46,474 nucleotides of DNA from Actinocrinis puniceicyclus (GTDB lineage: Bacteria > Actinomycetota > Actinomycetes > Streptomycetales > Catenulisporaceae). Each line of letters starts with the position of its first letter. The first letter of the stretch is position 1. The notes under the pieces are model-generated. The model saw only the letters and a program-made list of their open reading frames with translations, ran no database searches and was not told the DNA's origin. Of the stretch, positions 1 to 8,301 are shown one piece after another. The stretch covers positions 1 through 46,474 of the forward strand of contig NZ_JAGSXH010000044.1 in NCBI RefSeq assembly GCF_018283645.1, given 5' to 3'. The position numbers and the translations under genes are program-made.

Positions 1-933
1 GGGCAGCCGAGGGTGGGAATCGCGGTGCTGGTGGTCACATGGAACAGCGCGAAGGTGATCGACGGTCTGCTGGAGTCGCTGCGCCCGGGACTGGACGGCC
101 TGGACTGGCAGTTGATCGTCGCGGACAACGATTCCGCGGACGATACGGTCGCGCGCGTGGAGAGTTGGGCGGCGCGTAATTGCGACGCGGTTTGCCGGGT
201 GGTGCACACCGGCGGAAATCTCGGTTACGCCGCCGGAATCAACGCGGCTTTGACGAAGGCTGATAAATACGACGCGGCTTTGGTACTGAACCCGGATATC
301 CGGTTGCATGAGGGTTCTGTTCGAAGCATGTATGAATTCATCGACGACGGCGAAGGCACGGCGGGTGAACCGGGGCCGCGCACCGGGATCGTCGTCCCGC
401 GCATCGTCGACGAGGAAGGCGCGCTGGCGTACTCGCTGCGCCGGGAGCCGACCCTGCTGCGCGCGCTGGGCGAGGCCACGCTGGGCGCCCGCGCCGGGCG
501 TTTCGCCCCTCTCGGCGAACTGGTCATGGACGAGCAGGCGTATCAGCACCCTGTGGTGGCGGACTGGGCCACCGGCGCCGTCATGCTGATCTCCGCGGCC
601 TGCCTGGCCGCATGCGGCCCGTGGGACGAGTCCTTCTTCCTGTATTCGGAGGAGACCGAGTTCTCGCTGCGGGCCCGCGACCGCGGTTTCCTGACCCGAC
701 TGGCGCCGCGGGCGGTGGCGACGCACATCGGCGGGGAGTCGAGGGTCTCGCCCGAACTGTGGACGCTGCTGATGAGCAACCGGGTCAAGCTCTACCGCCG
801 CCGGCACGCGCTGGCGCCCTCGGTCGCGTACTGGGGTGCGGCGCTGCTGCGCGAGGCGCCCCGGGCCGCCCTCGGGCAGCAGCGCAGCCGCAGCGCCGTC
901 AAAGCCCTGCTGAGCAGGAAGATGCTGGACTGA
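1..933 (+). CDS. GT2 family glycosyltransferase (5' end probably outside window)
   Basis: Predicted to transfer a sugar from a nucleotide-sugar donor during cell-wall or polysaccharide assembly, at the cytoplasmic face of the membrane. The start AVLVVTWNS, then NLGYAAGINAAL, the metal-binding region NPDIRL and the acceptor-side block DWATGAVMLI followed by SEETEFSLRARDRG are the usual order of motifs in rhamnosyl- and galactofuranosyl-type GT2 enzymes. A GTG lies at position 13 but has no spaced Shine-Dalgarno sequence, and the frame is open to base 1 (GQPR), so the true start is probably a few codons upstream of the window. The C-terminus is complete. The sugar and the acceptor cannot be told from sequence. 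It converges on the NTF2-like gene. Confidence 0.85.
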   Translation, partial: GQPRVGIAVLVVTWNSAKVIDGLLESLRPGLDGLDWQLIVADNDSADDTVARVESWAARNCDAVCRVVHTGGNLGYAAGINAALTKADKYDAALVLNPDIRLHEGSVRSMYEFIDDGEGTAGEPGPRTGIVVPRIVDEEGALAYSLRREPTLLRALGEATLGARAGRFAPLGELVMDEQAYQHPVVADWATGAVMLISAACLAACGPWDESFFLYSEETEFSLRARDRGFLTRLAPRAVATHIGGESRVSPELWTLLMSNRVKLYRRRHALAPSVAYWGAALLREAPRAALGQQRSRSAVKALLSRKMLD

Positions 934-1012
934 AAGGCCGGGTTCGCGCCGGGGCCGTGACGCCGATCCGGCGCTGCTTCCCAAACGCGGCCGAGCCGGT
1001 CGGGGCTCGCGG

Positions 1013-1459
1013 CTACGCGATGCGCCCTCGGGACGCCTCCAACAGGGCCGCGACTTCGAGCGGGTTGCCGTAGTCGCGCGATGAGACGATCAGCCCGTCG
1101 CGCACACGCGTGACCGTGATGTACGACAGCGAGAACGGCTGTCCGCCGTCGGTCACGCGCCCGGTGATCCGGTACTCGGCGACGATCACCTCCGGATCGG
1201 CGGTTTCGTGCAGCCGCACGTCCGAGACGGCGTCGAACTCGAACAGGGCCGCCGCGGCGTTCATCCGTGCCCGCATGCTCTCGCGGCCTTCGGTGACGGC
1301 TGCGATTCCGTTCGGAGCGAAGGGGATCTCGATCACCACGTCGGGCGCGTAGAGGTCGGCGATCTGGTCGCGGGTACCCTCCGCGGTGGTGCGCAGCAAG
1401 AGCTCGACCGTCTCGCGCGGGCCGCGGGGGTGAGCGGCGGCGGGCGACTTCGCGGACAT
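1013..1459 (-). CDS. SnoaL/NTF2-like fold protein
   Basis: This is a 148-residue protein of the SnoaL-like or ketosteroid-isomerase-like cone fold. The typical pattern is visible: an N-terminal helix (VELLLRTTAEGTRDQIADLYAPDVVIEIPF), a mid helix with a mutable pocket, then strands ending with the conserved RVRDGLIVSSRDYGNPLE, the usual 'dGkI...r.Y.dp' signature. Such proteins range from isomerases and cyclases to non-enzymatic binding proteins, so the substrate is unknown. The gene diverges from the TetR gene, and a 26-bp inverted repeat lies between them, so it is the probable target of that regulator. Confidence 0.8.
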   Translation of the reverse strand: MSAKSPAAAHPRGPRETVELLLRTTAEGTRDQIADLYAPDVVIEIPFAPNGIAAVTEGRESMRARMNAAAALFEFDAVSDVRLHETADPEVIVAEYRITGRVTDGGQPFSLSYITVTRVRDGLIVSSRDYGNPLEVAALLEASRGRIA

Positions 1460-1490
1460 GTTTGACTCCCGGATAGGATGGCGCGGCGCA

Positions 1491-1516
1491 GTAAGCGGAA
1501 CGATGACCCCGCTTAC
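1491..1516. promoter_or_regulatory. Inverted repeat, likely TetR operator
   Basis: Perfect 8-bp arms GTAAGCGG (1491-1498) and CCGCTTAC (1509-1516) are separated by 10 bp. The repeat sits between the divergent starts at 1459 and 1576, where an autoregulating TetR repressor normally binds. The match is seen in sequence; binding is inferred. Confidence 0.65.
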
Positions 1517-1575
1517 CCGACTATACGGAACGCGCGCCCCGTTTGTCGACGCCGCGCGCGGAGGAAGGACGGCTC

Positions 1576-2172
1576 GTGACGCCGGAAGCCCAGGCCGGGC
1601 GCCCGCCGCGGGCGGATGCCCGACGCAACCGGGCCCGCGTGCTGGCGGCCGCCCATGCGGCCTTCGCGGCGCAGGGACTGGCGGTGCCGCTGGACGAGAT
1701 CGCCCGCCGGGCCGGGGTCGGAGCCGGCACGGTGTACCGGCATTTCCCCACCAAGGAGGCGTTGTTCGAGGCGGTGATCGTGGCCAGGCTGGAGTCCCTG
1801 GCCGAGCAGGCGCAGGCCGCGCTCGAGGTGCCGGCGCGGCAAGCCGGCGCGGCGTTCTTCGACTTCCTGTACGTGATGCTGGCGGACGCGGACTCGAAGA
1901 AGGACCTGGCCGACGCGCTCGCCGGCGCCGGGATCGACCTGCGCGCGATCACCGTGGTCGCGGCCGCGCGGCTGAACGCGAGCCTGGCCGAGCTTCTCGC
2001 CCGTGCGCAGGCCGCCGGCGCAGTGCGTCATGGTATTGATGCATCCGATCTGCACGCGGTCATCGTCGGCGCCCTCGCGGCCGAGCGGCGCCGGGCGGAT
2101 CCGCAACGCCCCGGCCGTATCGCGCGGATGGTCTGCGACGCGCTGCGCCCGGCCACACCGCTCAGCCGCTGA
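1576..2172 (+). CDS. TetR/AcrR family transcriptional regulator
   Basis: Dimeric DNA-binding repressor that probably controls itself and the divergent SnoaL-like gene. The N-terminal helix-turn-helix is clear: ARVLAAAHAAFAAQGL, then LDEIARRAGVGAGTVYRHFPTKEALFEAV, the standard TetR pattern. The remaining ~130 residues form the helical ligand domain, rich in alanine. I choose the GTG at 1576 because AGGAAGGA (1562-1569) lies 6 bases ahead; an in-frame TTG at 1543 would put this ribosome site inside the coding region. The product is 198 residues, typical for the family. The ligand is unknown. Confidence 0.88.
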   Translation: MTPEAQAGRPPRADARRNRARVLAAAHAAFAAQGLAVPLDEIARRAGVGAGTVYRHFPTKEALFEAVIVARLESLAEQAQAALEVPARQAGAAFFDFLYVMLADADSKKDLADALAGAGIDLRAITVVAAARLNASLAELLARAQAAGAVRHGIDASDLHAVIVGALAAERRRADPQRPGRIARMVCDALRPATPLSR

Positions 2173-2290
2173 GTCACCGCACCGCTGGGCCGGCGGGCCG
2201 GCCGGTCACAGCGCAGCCAAATCAGCCTTCTTCGCCAATATCGGACATCAGTGCGAGACGCCGCGCCATACGTCTGCCACAGTGACGGGC

Positions 2291-2938
2291 ATGAATACGA
2301 TTCCCCGCCGGGCACGCGGTTTCAGGGTCACCACCATATCTGCGGCAACTACTGTAACAGTGTTGCTACTCACCGTGAGCGGTTGTAAGTCAGGCGTCAT
2401 ATCCACGCTCAGCGCCAGCGGTTCGCCGAGCGGCGCGGCCGGCGCGGCGCCGTCGATCCAGCCGCGCTCGGCCGGTCTGCTCGCGGTGCACGACCCGAAG
2501 CAGGTCACATACTCACTGAAGATCACCAGCTGTCACTTCCAGTCCGGCCCCAGGCCCGACCCGCACTGCACTCCCGGCTCGTTCGACCCGTCGGTGACCC
2601 AGGCGAACATCCACAGCACCATCTGCCGCAGCGGCTACACCGCCACCGTGCGCCCGGCGGTCAGCCAGACGAACGCGGCCAAGCACACCCTCTACGCCGA
2701 CTACGGCGTGCCGAGCAGCACCACTTCGGAACTGGACCACCTGGTCTCCCTGGAGCTCGGCGGCTCCAACGACGTGGCCAACCTCTGGCCGGAGATCGGC
2801 AAGATACCCAATCCCAAGGACTCGGTGGAGAACCGCCTGCACGAGGCCGTGTGCACCGGAAAGGTGACGCTGGCCGCGGCGCAACAGGCGATCGCCACCG
2901 ACTGGACCACCGCCGAGCAGCGCCTCGGCGTGAAGTGA
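2291..2938 (+). CDS. Secreted lipoprotein with HNH-like motif
   Basis: A 215-residue protein with a lipoprotein signal: basic N-terminus (PRRARGFR), hydrophobic stretch, and lipobox VSGC with the lipidated Cys at residue 32. A Ser/Ala/Gly-rich linker follows. The folded part contains four further cysteines and ends with ELDHLVSLELGGSNDVANLWPE, which resembles the beta-beta-alpha metal core of HNH nucleases (DH ... N.ANLWP). Many actinobacteria encode such exported HNH-like proteins; nuclease activity is an inference. The ATG at 2291 is the first start compatible with the signal peptide. It is followed 10 bp later by a palindromic element. Confidence 0.75.
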   Translation: MNTIPRRARGFRVTTISAATTVTVLLLTVSGCKSGVISTLSASGSPSGAAGAAPSIQPRSAGLLAVHDPKQVTYSLKITSCHFQSGPRPDPHCTPGSFDPSVTQANIHSTICRSGYTATVRPAVSQTNAAKHTLYADYGVPSSTTSELDHLVSLELGGSNDVANLWPEIGKIPNPKDSVENRLHEAVCTGKVTLAAAQQAIATDWTTAEQRLGVK

Positions 2939-2948
2939 GCCTTCAGAG

Positions 2949-3174
2949 GGACGTTTGGTTTGGTTCTGGGGTAGATCGTCACGACAGGTGGACGTTCGAT
3001 TCGCCCGAGAAGTCGGGTACCCGACAGCGAATCGGCCAAGCGGCGGCGCTCGCAAGGCGCCGGAGCGTCCTCGCGGTGTTCGAATTCAACACAGTGGGTC
3101 GTCTGTGGGCGCTTCGGCAACGCAGCGAGCGTCGTCGATCGGCCGATTCGCCCCCAGAATCAGACCAAACGTCC
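2949..3174. mobile_element. Divergent palindromic MITE-like element filling a convergent gap
   Basis: The outer arms are 23 bp (2949-2971 and 3152-3174) and match at 21 positions. Inner arms of 27 bp (3027-3053 and 3125-3151) match at 23 positions and begin GCGAATCGGCC. Between them, 3061-3118 is about 85% identical to the core of the 219-bp element at 21662-21880 (its reverse strand, 21725-21782). A perfect 14-bp palindrome GTCGGGTACCCGAC lies at 3012-3025. Its ends differ from the CTAG-type repeats of the other copies. It occupies almost exactly the space between two convergent stop codons (2938 and 3177). No transposase is encoded. Confidence 0.65.
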
Positions 3175-3176
3175 GC

Positions 3177-4037
3177 TCAGCTCCCGCCCGCGATGGCCGC
3201 GGCGAGAAGCTCGCGCAACCGTCCGGGCGTGTGCCCGGTGTGTTCTCGCACGGTTCTGATGAAGTGCGCCTGGTCGGCGAAGCCGAGGTCCGCGGCCAAT
3301 CCGGCGAGGTCGCGCTCGCCGGCCTCGATCCGCTCCAGCGCGCGGCTGACCCGGGCCCGATTGCGGTAGCGCGTCAGCGAAGTCCCGGTCTCCCGGCGAA
3401 AGACGCGGCTCAGGTGGTAGGGGGAGACCTCGAGCAGCCCGGCCAGAGTGGTCAGGCGGTCGGCGGCGGGGTGCCCGGCGGCGACCGCCTCCCGCGCGCC
3501 GTCGGCCAGAGCCCGCGCCGCATGGCTCGGCACCTGGGCGCGGCGTTGCGCCGCGCCCGACCCGAACACGGGCGCCGAGAGCGCGAGCACGTCCAGAAGC
3601 TGCTCGGGAACGGCGAAGCCGGTATCGCCGCCGGCGATGGCGCGCGCCAGCCGGCGATGCGCCAACTCCAGCCGCCCGTCGACGTGCAGCCACGGCCGCG
3701 ACGGCCGCCCGCCGTCTCCGGCGAGCGACCTCCACCACCGGTCGCTGACGCCGATGGAAGTGCAGACGTCGCCCCCCGCGGGGTGCGCGAACCGCTGCTG
3801 CGCGCCGGGCAGCTGCAGGTAGCCGGTCGTGGGATCGACCACGCCTTCGCGCCCCATCGTGCGCAGCCGGAAGCGGCCGGATCTGACGAGCACGATGCGC
3901 CGGCCGGCGCCCGGTTCGGCCGGAGACCAGCCCGCGTGCTCGTCGCTGCACGTGACCACGCTGATCGCGAACCCGTCGCCTTCGATATGGGCCTTGACGT
4001 ACCGCACGGGAACCACGGTACCGGGGGTCGCCGACAC
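3177..4037 (-). CDS. AraC/XylS family regulator
   Basis: Transcription factor with a ~165-residue N-terminal sensing domain and a C-terminal double helix-turn-helix. The first HTH reads LAGLLEVSPYHLSRVFRRETG and the second DLAGLAADLGFADQAHFIRTVREHTGHTPGRLRE, the classic AraC signature. It is divergent from the MFS exporter, so it probably senses a toxic compound and controls the exporter. The start is uncertain: GTG at 4037 (286 residues) or GTG at 4016 (279 residues); neither has a good Shine-Dalgarno sequence, so a leaderless message is possible. The stop lies next to the end of the palindromic element. Confidence 0.85.
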   Translation of the reverse strand: MSATPGTVVPVRYVKAHIEGDGFAISVVTCSDEHAGWSPAEPGAGRRIVLVRSGRFRLRTMGREGVVDPTTGYLQLPGAQQRFAHPAGGDVCTSIGVSDRWWRSLAGDGGRPSRPWLHVDGRLELAHRRLARAIAGGDTGFAVPEQLLDVLALSAPVFGSGAAQRRAQVPSHAARALADGAREAVAAGHPAADRLTTLAGLLEVSPYHLSRVFRRETGTSLTRYRNRARVSRALERIEAGERDLAGLAADLGFADQAHFIRTVREHTGHTPGRLRELLAAAIAGGS

Positions 4038-4094
4038 GGGCCGCGGGCAAGAATCTTCAATCCGGACCCTGGTGCGCGCGCCGACACTGGCCGG

Positions 4095-5573
4095 GTGGAA
4101 ACGAGAGAACTGATCGGGAAGCGCCGAACCGGCACGGTCCCGAAGGCGCCGCCGCGCGGCCGCGCCCTGCTGGCGGTGCTGTTGGGCGGGCAGGCGATGG
4201 CGACCATGGACGCCTCCATCGTCAACGTCGCCGCGCCGAGCATCCGCACCGGTCTGCACGCCTCGGGCGGTGCGCTCCAGCTGATCGTGACGGGGTATGT
4301 CCTGTCCTTCGCCGTGGTGCTGGTCATCGGTGCGCGCCTGGGCGACCGGCGAGGGCACGCGCGGATGTTCCGCCTGGGGCTCGCCTCGTTCATGGCCGCA
4401 TCGCTGGCCTGCGGACTGGCGCCGTCGGCCGCGGCGCTGACGGGGTTGCGGGTCGTGCAGGGCGCGGCGGCGGCGCTGCTCGTGCCGCAGGTTTTGTCGG
4501 TGATCCAGTTGCGCTTCGAGGGCCGGGCGCTGGCCCGGGCGATCGGCTGGTACTCGATGGTGCTGGCCCTCGGGGTCGCCGCCGGCCAGCTCGCCGGCGG
4601 CCTGATCGTCGGCGCCGACCTGCTGTCGGCGGGTTGGCGTCCGGTCTTCCTCGTCAACGTCCTCGTCGGTGCCGTCCTGCTGGCCGTGTGCTCGCGAGTA
4701 CTGCCGATGGACCGCGGCACCGGTGCGGGGCGGCTCGACGCGCCCGGTTCGTCGCTGCTGGCGTTCGCGATGGTCGCGGTGGTGCTGCCGGCGGCTCTGG
4801 GGCGTGAGCACGGCTGGCCGCCGTGGACCTGGTGCTCGTTCGGCGCCGGCTGCGCCGCGATGGCCGGGTTCGGCTGGTGGGAGACCAGGCTGCAAAGGTC
4901 CGGCGCGGAGCCGCTGCTGGATCTCACGGTGCTCACACGGGTCGGCGTCCGGCCGGGCTTGGCCGCCTGCTGCGTCGTGATGGGGTGCTACGCGGCGGTG
5001 TTCTTCACCCTCACCCTGCACCTGCAGTCCGGCCTGGGTTTCACGCCGCTGCGCGCCGCGCTGACCTTGCTGCCTTACCCGGCCGGGTTCGCGGCGATGG
5101 GACTGACCTGGACCAGGATGCCCGTCCCGGTGCGATCGGCGTTGCCGGTCGCGGGGCCCGTCGCGTTCGCGGGCGCGTTTCTCGCGCTGGCCGCGCCGGG
5201 GTACGGCAGGTGGCCGGTCGTCGCGGCGGTGCCATTGCTCGCCGTCGCGGGCGCCGGCCACGCGGCCGGTTTCAGCCCGCTGCTTTCCAGGATCACCGAA
5301 GCCGCCGGTCCCGGCCGCGCCTCGGCCGTCTCCGCGCTGGCCAACACGGGTTCGCTGCTGGCCAACGTCCTGGGCGTGGCCGGCCTCGGCGGTCTCTATC
5401 TGTCCGCGGCCGGTCCCCGGGCGACGCAATCCGCTGACGCACTGACCCGTGTCGCCTGGTCCACCGCACTTCTGCTCGCCTTCGGTGCCGCCTGCGCGGC
5501 GCGGGCGCAGCGGGCACGGCACAGCCCGCATCCTGCCGTCGCACGGCACCGTGACCACGTGGGTTGTGGATGA
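4095..5573 (+). CDS. MFS drug exporter, DHA2 (EmrB/QacA) type
   Basis: An inner-membrane proton antiporter of 492 residues with about 14 hydrophobic helices, the size of the DHA2 multidrug family. The family motif in helix 1 reads MDASIVNVAAPSI, and RLGDRRGHARMF matches the cytoplasmic loop-2 motif G-x-L-x-D-R-x-G-R. GTG at 4095 is chosen as the only start before helix 1. The long opposite-strand frame over this gene is a compositional shadow. The divergent AraC gene is its probable regulator. The substrate cannot be predicted. The last ~20 residues are polar and probably cytoplasmic. Confidence 0.88.
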   Translation: METRELIGKRRTGTVPKAPPRGRALLAVLLGGQAMATMDASIVNVAAPSIRTGLHASGGALQLIVTGYVLSFAVVLVIGARLGDRRGHARMFRLGLASFMAASLACGLAPSAAALTGLRVVQGAAAALLVPQVLSVIQLRFEGRALARAIGWYSMVLALGVAAGQLAGGLIVGADLLSAGWRPVFLVNVLVGAVLLAVCSRVLPMDRGTGAGRLDAPGSSLLAFAMVAVVLPAALGREHGWPPWTWCSFGAGCAAMAGFGWWETRLQRSGAEPLLDLTVLTRVGVRPGLAACCVVMGCYAAVFFTLTLHLQSGLGFTPLRAALTLLPYPAGFAAMGLTWTRMPVPVRSALPVAGPVAFAGAFLALAAPGYGRWPVVAAVPLLAVAGAGHAAGFSPLLSRITEAAGPGRASAVSALANTGSLLANVLGVAGLGGLYLSAAGPRATQSADALTRVAWSTALLLAFGAACAARAQRARHSPHPAVARHRDHVGCG

Positions 5574-5581
5574 ACTCTGTC

Positions 5582-6448
5582 TCAGGTCCGGATGCCGAAC
5601 TTCGACAGCCGCCGGTCGGCCAGCGCAGTACCGCCGGTCTGGCAGGTCGGGCAGTACTGCAACGACGAGTCGGAGAAGCTGACCTCGCGGATCGTGTCGC
5701 CGCACACCGGACACGGCTCCCCGGTGCGGCCGTGCACACGCAGCCCGGTCTTCTTCTCCGCCTTGAGGGTCGCGGCGCGCTGCCCCACGCAGCGCTCGAC
5801 CGCGTCAGTGAGCACCGAGCGCATCGCCCCGTGAAGTCGCTCGACCTCCTGCGGGCTCAACCCCGTGGCGAGCTTGAACGGGGAGAGCTTGGCCGTGTGC
5901 AGAATCTCGTCGCTGTACGCGTTGCCGATGCCCGCGATCGCGCTCTGGTCGGTCAGCAGCCCCTTGATCTGCTTGCGCCGCTCGGCGAGCACGGCGCCGA
6001 GCGCCGCCGCGTCGAACCGGGGGTCGAGCGCGTCCGGGCCGAGCCGGGCGATACCCGGCACTTCTTCGAGATCCCGCACGACGTAGACGGCCAGCCGCTT
6101 CTGGGTTCCGGCCTCGGTCAGATCCCAGCCGCAGCCGCCCTCAAGGTGCACACGCAGCGCCAGCGGACCCTTGCCCGCCCGAGGGGGAGCGGACGGCAGC
6201 GTGTCGCGCCACTGCAACCAGCCCCCGCGGGACAGATGGCAGACCAGGTACGTGCCGTCGAGGTCGACCGTCAGGAACTTGCCGCGCCGCCCCGCCGCGC
6301 GCACGGCGGCCCCGGCCAGCGCCGAAACCGCCGGGTCGAAGGTCTTGAGCGCGCTGAACGCGACCACGTCGATCCGCAGGACCGTCAGCCCGCGCGCGCG
6401 TTCGGTCAGGAACGCGGCCAGTGCTTCGACTTCCGGCAGTTCGGGCAC
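5582..6448 (-). CDS. Fpg/Nei family DNA glycosylase
   Basis: Base-excision repair enzyme that removes oxidised bases and cuts the abasic site. After start-Met removal the protein begins PELPEVE, giving the catalytic N-terminal proline and the following glutamate. The central helix-two-turn-helix contains AIAGIGNAYSDEIL, and the C-terminal zinc finger has the spacing CPVC-x16-CPTC, with RVHGRTGEPC ahead of it. At 288 residues it has normal length. The GTG at 6448 is fixed by the required N-terminus. It is the actinobacterial Fpg/Nei-like type; whether it prefers 8-oxoguanine or pyrimidine lesions is not clear. It converges on the MFS gene (8 bp between stops). Confidence 0.9.
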   Translation of the reverse strand: MPELPEVEALAAFLTERARGLTVLRIDVVAFSALKTFDPAVSALAGAAVRAAGRRGKFLTVDLDGTYLVCHLSRGGWLQWRDTLPSAPPRAGKGPLALRVHLEGGCGWDLTEAGTQKRLAVYVVRDLEEVPGIARLGPDALDPRFDAAALGAVLAERRKQIKGLLTDQSAIAGIGNAYSDEILHTAKLSPFKLATGLSPQEVERLHGAMRSVLTDAVERCVGQRAATLKAEKKTGLRVHGRTGEPCPVCGDTIREVSFSDSSLQYCPTCQTGGTALADRRLSKFGIRT

Positions 6449-6571
6449 CAGTCCAGTCTGCGTGCGCGGCGGCGCCCGGTCCACTCGGCGCCGCCAAGGC
6501 ACTGTCGGTGGATTGCGGAAGAATCTTGAAGCAGGAGTACAGCAGCACGTGAGTGATTGCGAGGGACCAAC

Positions 6572-7396
6572 GTGGGTGTCATACCCGAGAGCGTGAGCGG
6601 AACCGTCGATGTGGGTGAGGTCGCGCTCGCGTACGACGAGACGGGCCGGGGCCCGGCCGTCGTCTACGCGCACGGCCTGACCGGCAGCCGCGCGAACGAC
6701 CGCTATTACATGCTCAACGACTGGTCGCCGCTCGTCGCCGCGGGCCGCCGCCTGATCCGCTACGACGCGCGCGGCCACGGCGAGTCCGGCGGCCGGCCGC
6801 AGCACACCGACTACACGTGGCGGCATTTGGCGCAGGACCTGCTCGCGGTGCTCGACCGGCTGGCCGGGCCGCGACCGGCGGACGTGATCGGCGCCTCGAT
6901 GGGGTGTGGCACGCTGCTGCACGCGGCGCTCTCCCGTCCCGATCGCTTCGCGCGCCTGGTGCTGCTCATCCCGCCGACCGCGTGGGACACCCGGCCCGAG
7001 GCCGCGCGCATCAACAACGAGCTCGCCGATCTGGTGGACCGCCGCGGGCTGGACTTCGTGCTGGCGGCCATCGAGGACGCTCCGCTGCCTCCGGTGCTGG
7101 CACAGGCACCGGACAAGCCCCGACCTGCGGCCATCGACGAGAGGCTGTATCCGCACGTGATGCGCGGGGCTGCGGCCTCCGATCTGCCGGCGCCGGAGGC
7201 GCTGCGCGCGCTCACCCACCCCACGCTGATCCTGACCTGGGTCGGGGACCCGACACACCCGCAGTCCACCGCCGAGAAGCTCAGCGAACTGCTACCGCAC
7301 GCCCGCTTGCACGTCTCGTCCGACTACGCGGACGTGCTCACGTGGGGCGAGCGCGTGTCCGCGTTCCTCGACGACACCGAGCCGAGGCCGCTGTGA
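6572..7396 (+). CDS. Alpha/beta-fold hydrolase
   Basis: A 274-residue hydrolase. The oxyanion region AHGLTGSR, the strand-helix RLIRYDARGHGESGG, the nucleophile elbow GASMGCG (Ser near residue 107) and a C-terminal strand PTLILTWVGDPTHP with the acid are all visible. The usual C-terminal catalytic His is less certain: the LHVSSDY stretch has the only suitable one. The GTG at 6572 has GAGGG 6 bases ahead; a TTG at 6557 is less likely. It diverges from the DNA glycosylase. Substrate unknown; esterase, lactonase or C-C hydrolase are all possible. Confidence 0.85.
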   Translation: MGVIPESVSGTVDVGEVALAYDETGRGPAVVYAHGLTGSRANDRYYMLNDWSPLVAAGRRLIRYDARGHGESGGRPQHTDYTWRHLAQDLLAVLDRLAGPRPADVIGASMGCGTLLHAALSRPDRFARLVLLIPPTAWDTRPEAARINNELADLVDRRGLDFVLAAIEDAPLPPVLAQAPDKPRPAAIDERLYPHVMRGAAASDLPAPEALRALTHPTLILTWVGDPTHPQSTAEKLSELLPHARLHVSSDYADVLTWGERVSAFLDDTEPRPL

Positions 7397-7410
7397 GCGC
7401 GGATCCCCGC

Positions 7411-7447
7411 CGGCCCGCAACCGGCCCGCAACCGGCCCGCAACCGGC
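7411..7447. repeat. 11-bp tandem repeat
   Basis: The unit CGGCCCGCAAC is repeated about 3.4 times, directly between the hydrolase stop and the CTAG-flanked element. It is probably a slippage product. Confidence 0.85.
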
Positions 7448-7536
7448 CTAGGCGGTGTTGGGGAATGTATCAAGGCAACGATTCGACCGCCGCTTTGTCG
7501 GATTCGCCCCTTGAGGCATTCCCCAACACCGCCTAG
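7448..7536. mobile_element. 89-bp CTAG-flanked MITE, deletion derivative
   Basis: The perfect 17-bp terminal repeat GGCGGTGTTGGGGAATG (7451-7467) is inverted at 7517-7533. The repeat extends imperfectly to about 25 bp. CTAG stands at both ends (7448-7451 and 7533-7536). The sequence is identical to the two ends of the 219-bp element at 21662-21880 (reverse orientation), with 130 bp missing between two copies of CGGA. The last CTAG supplies the TAG stop of the cupin gene. No coding capacity; a parental transposase would have to act in trans. Confidence 0.85.
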
Positions 7537-8291
7537 AACTCGTAGGTTTCCAGCCGCCCGCACATCCCGAATCTGCGGTCCTCCGGCACCGGCGCCTGCT
7601 CGACCCGGGCCGCCGCGCGCAGCAGGTGGTCGATGTCGCCCAGCTTGAGCTGCGAGAGCTGCTCCCCGGTGCGCTGCGCGGCGAGCGCCGCCCCACCGCG
7701 CCACAGCTCCTCCCACTGTGCGAGCCGGTCCGCGCGCAAGGCGAGCGCCTGCCGATAGAACTCCTCCAGCGCGCCGACGTCGCCGGACTGCACGCGCTCG
7801 ACCAGCACGCGGAACCCGGAGACGGCCAAGTCCCGGCGCCTTCTCGCGGCCTGCTCGCTGGACGCGTGCGAGGAGTGCGCGTCCAGCAGGGAGGCGGCCG
7901 CGGCATACGCGTCCGGGTCATCGAGCACCGGAGGCGGGAAAGTCAGCACGGCGTCCCCGGCCTCGGGTAGACCGCCGTTCTGCATCACGACCACGACGCG
8001 CAACGCGCCGTCACCGTTGACGGCCCGGTGGATCGTGCCGGGGCCGAACCACGCCACGGTGCCGGGCCGCAGCGGCAGCTCCTGGAATCCGTGCGCGGTC
8101 AGGGTCTGCAGCGAGCCCTCGCCGCCGACCACGACATAAGCCTCCGTGCATACCAGGTGCGCGTGCGGCGAGCCGCCGCAGCAGCCGTCCGCGGCCGGCC
8201 AGTCGTAAACCCGCAGCCCCGAGACGGCAGCGCCGCCGGGAAAGATCGGCGTCTGCGCGCCGTCCGGGGTCCCGAGCCCGTCAACAGTCAT
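7533..8291 (-). CDS. Cupin-domain protein
   Basis: 252 residues. The N-terminal half is a cupin barrel with the metal-site motif PHAHLVCTEAYVVVGGEG (His-x-His, then Glu) and the second motif PGTIHRAVN. The C-terminal ~110 residues are helical and not recognised. It is probably a sugar isomerase- or binding-type accessory protein, because it is the last gene of the LacI-controlled unit, 10 bp after the oxidoreductase fusion. I choose ATG 8291 (GAGG 8 bases ahead, just inside the gap) over ATG 8318, which would overlap the upstream gene. The stop codon TAG lies within the CTAG of the mobile element, so the original C-terminus may have been preserved by the target duplication. Confidence 0.8.
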   Translation of the reverse strand: MTVDGLGTPDGAQTPIFPGGAAVSGLRVYDWPAADGCCGGSPHAHLVCTEAYVVVGGEGSLQTLTAHGFQELPLRPGTVAWFGPGTIHRAVNGDGALRVVVVMQNGGLPEAGDAVLTFPPPVLDDPDAYAAAASLLDAHSSHASSEQAARRRRDLAVSGFRVLVERVQSGDVGALEEFYRQALALRADRLAQWEELWRGGAALAAQRTGEQLSQLKLGDIDHLLRAAARVEQAPVPEDRRFGMCGRLETYEF

Positions 8292-8301
8292 GACCCGCGC
8301 C

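Noticed and set aside
2955-5714. Very long open frames on both strands across the AraC-MFS region
   Set aside because: They extend through the clear AraC and MFS genes and the palindromic element; the extra parts are arginine/glycine-rich with no domain pattern, as expected from GC-rich shadow frames.
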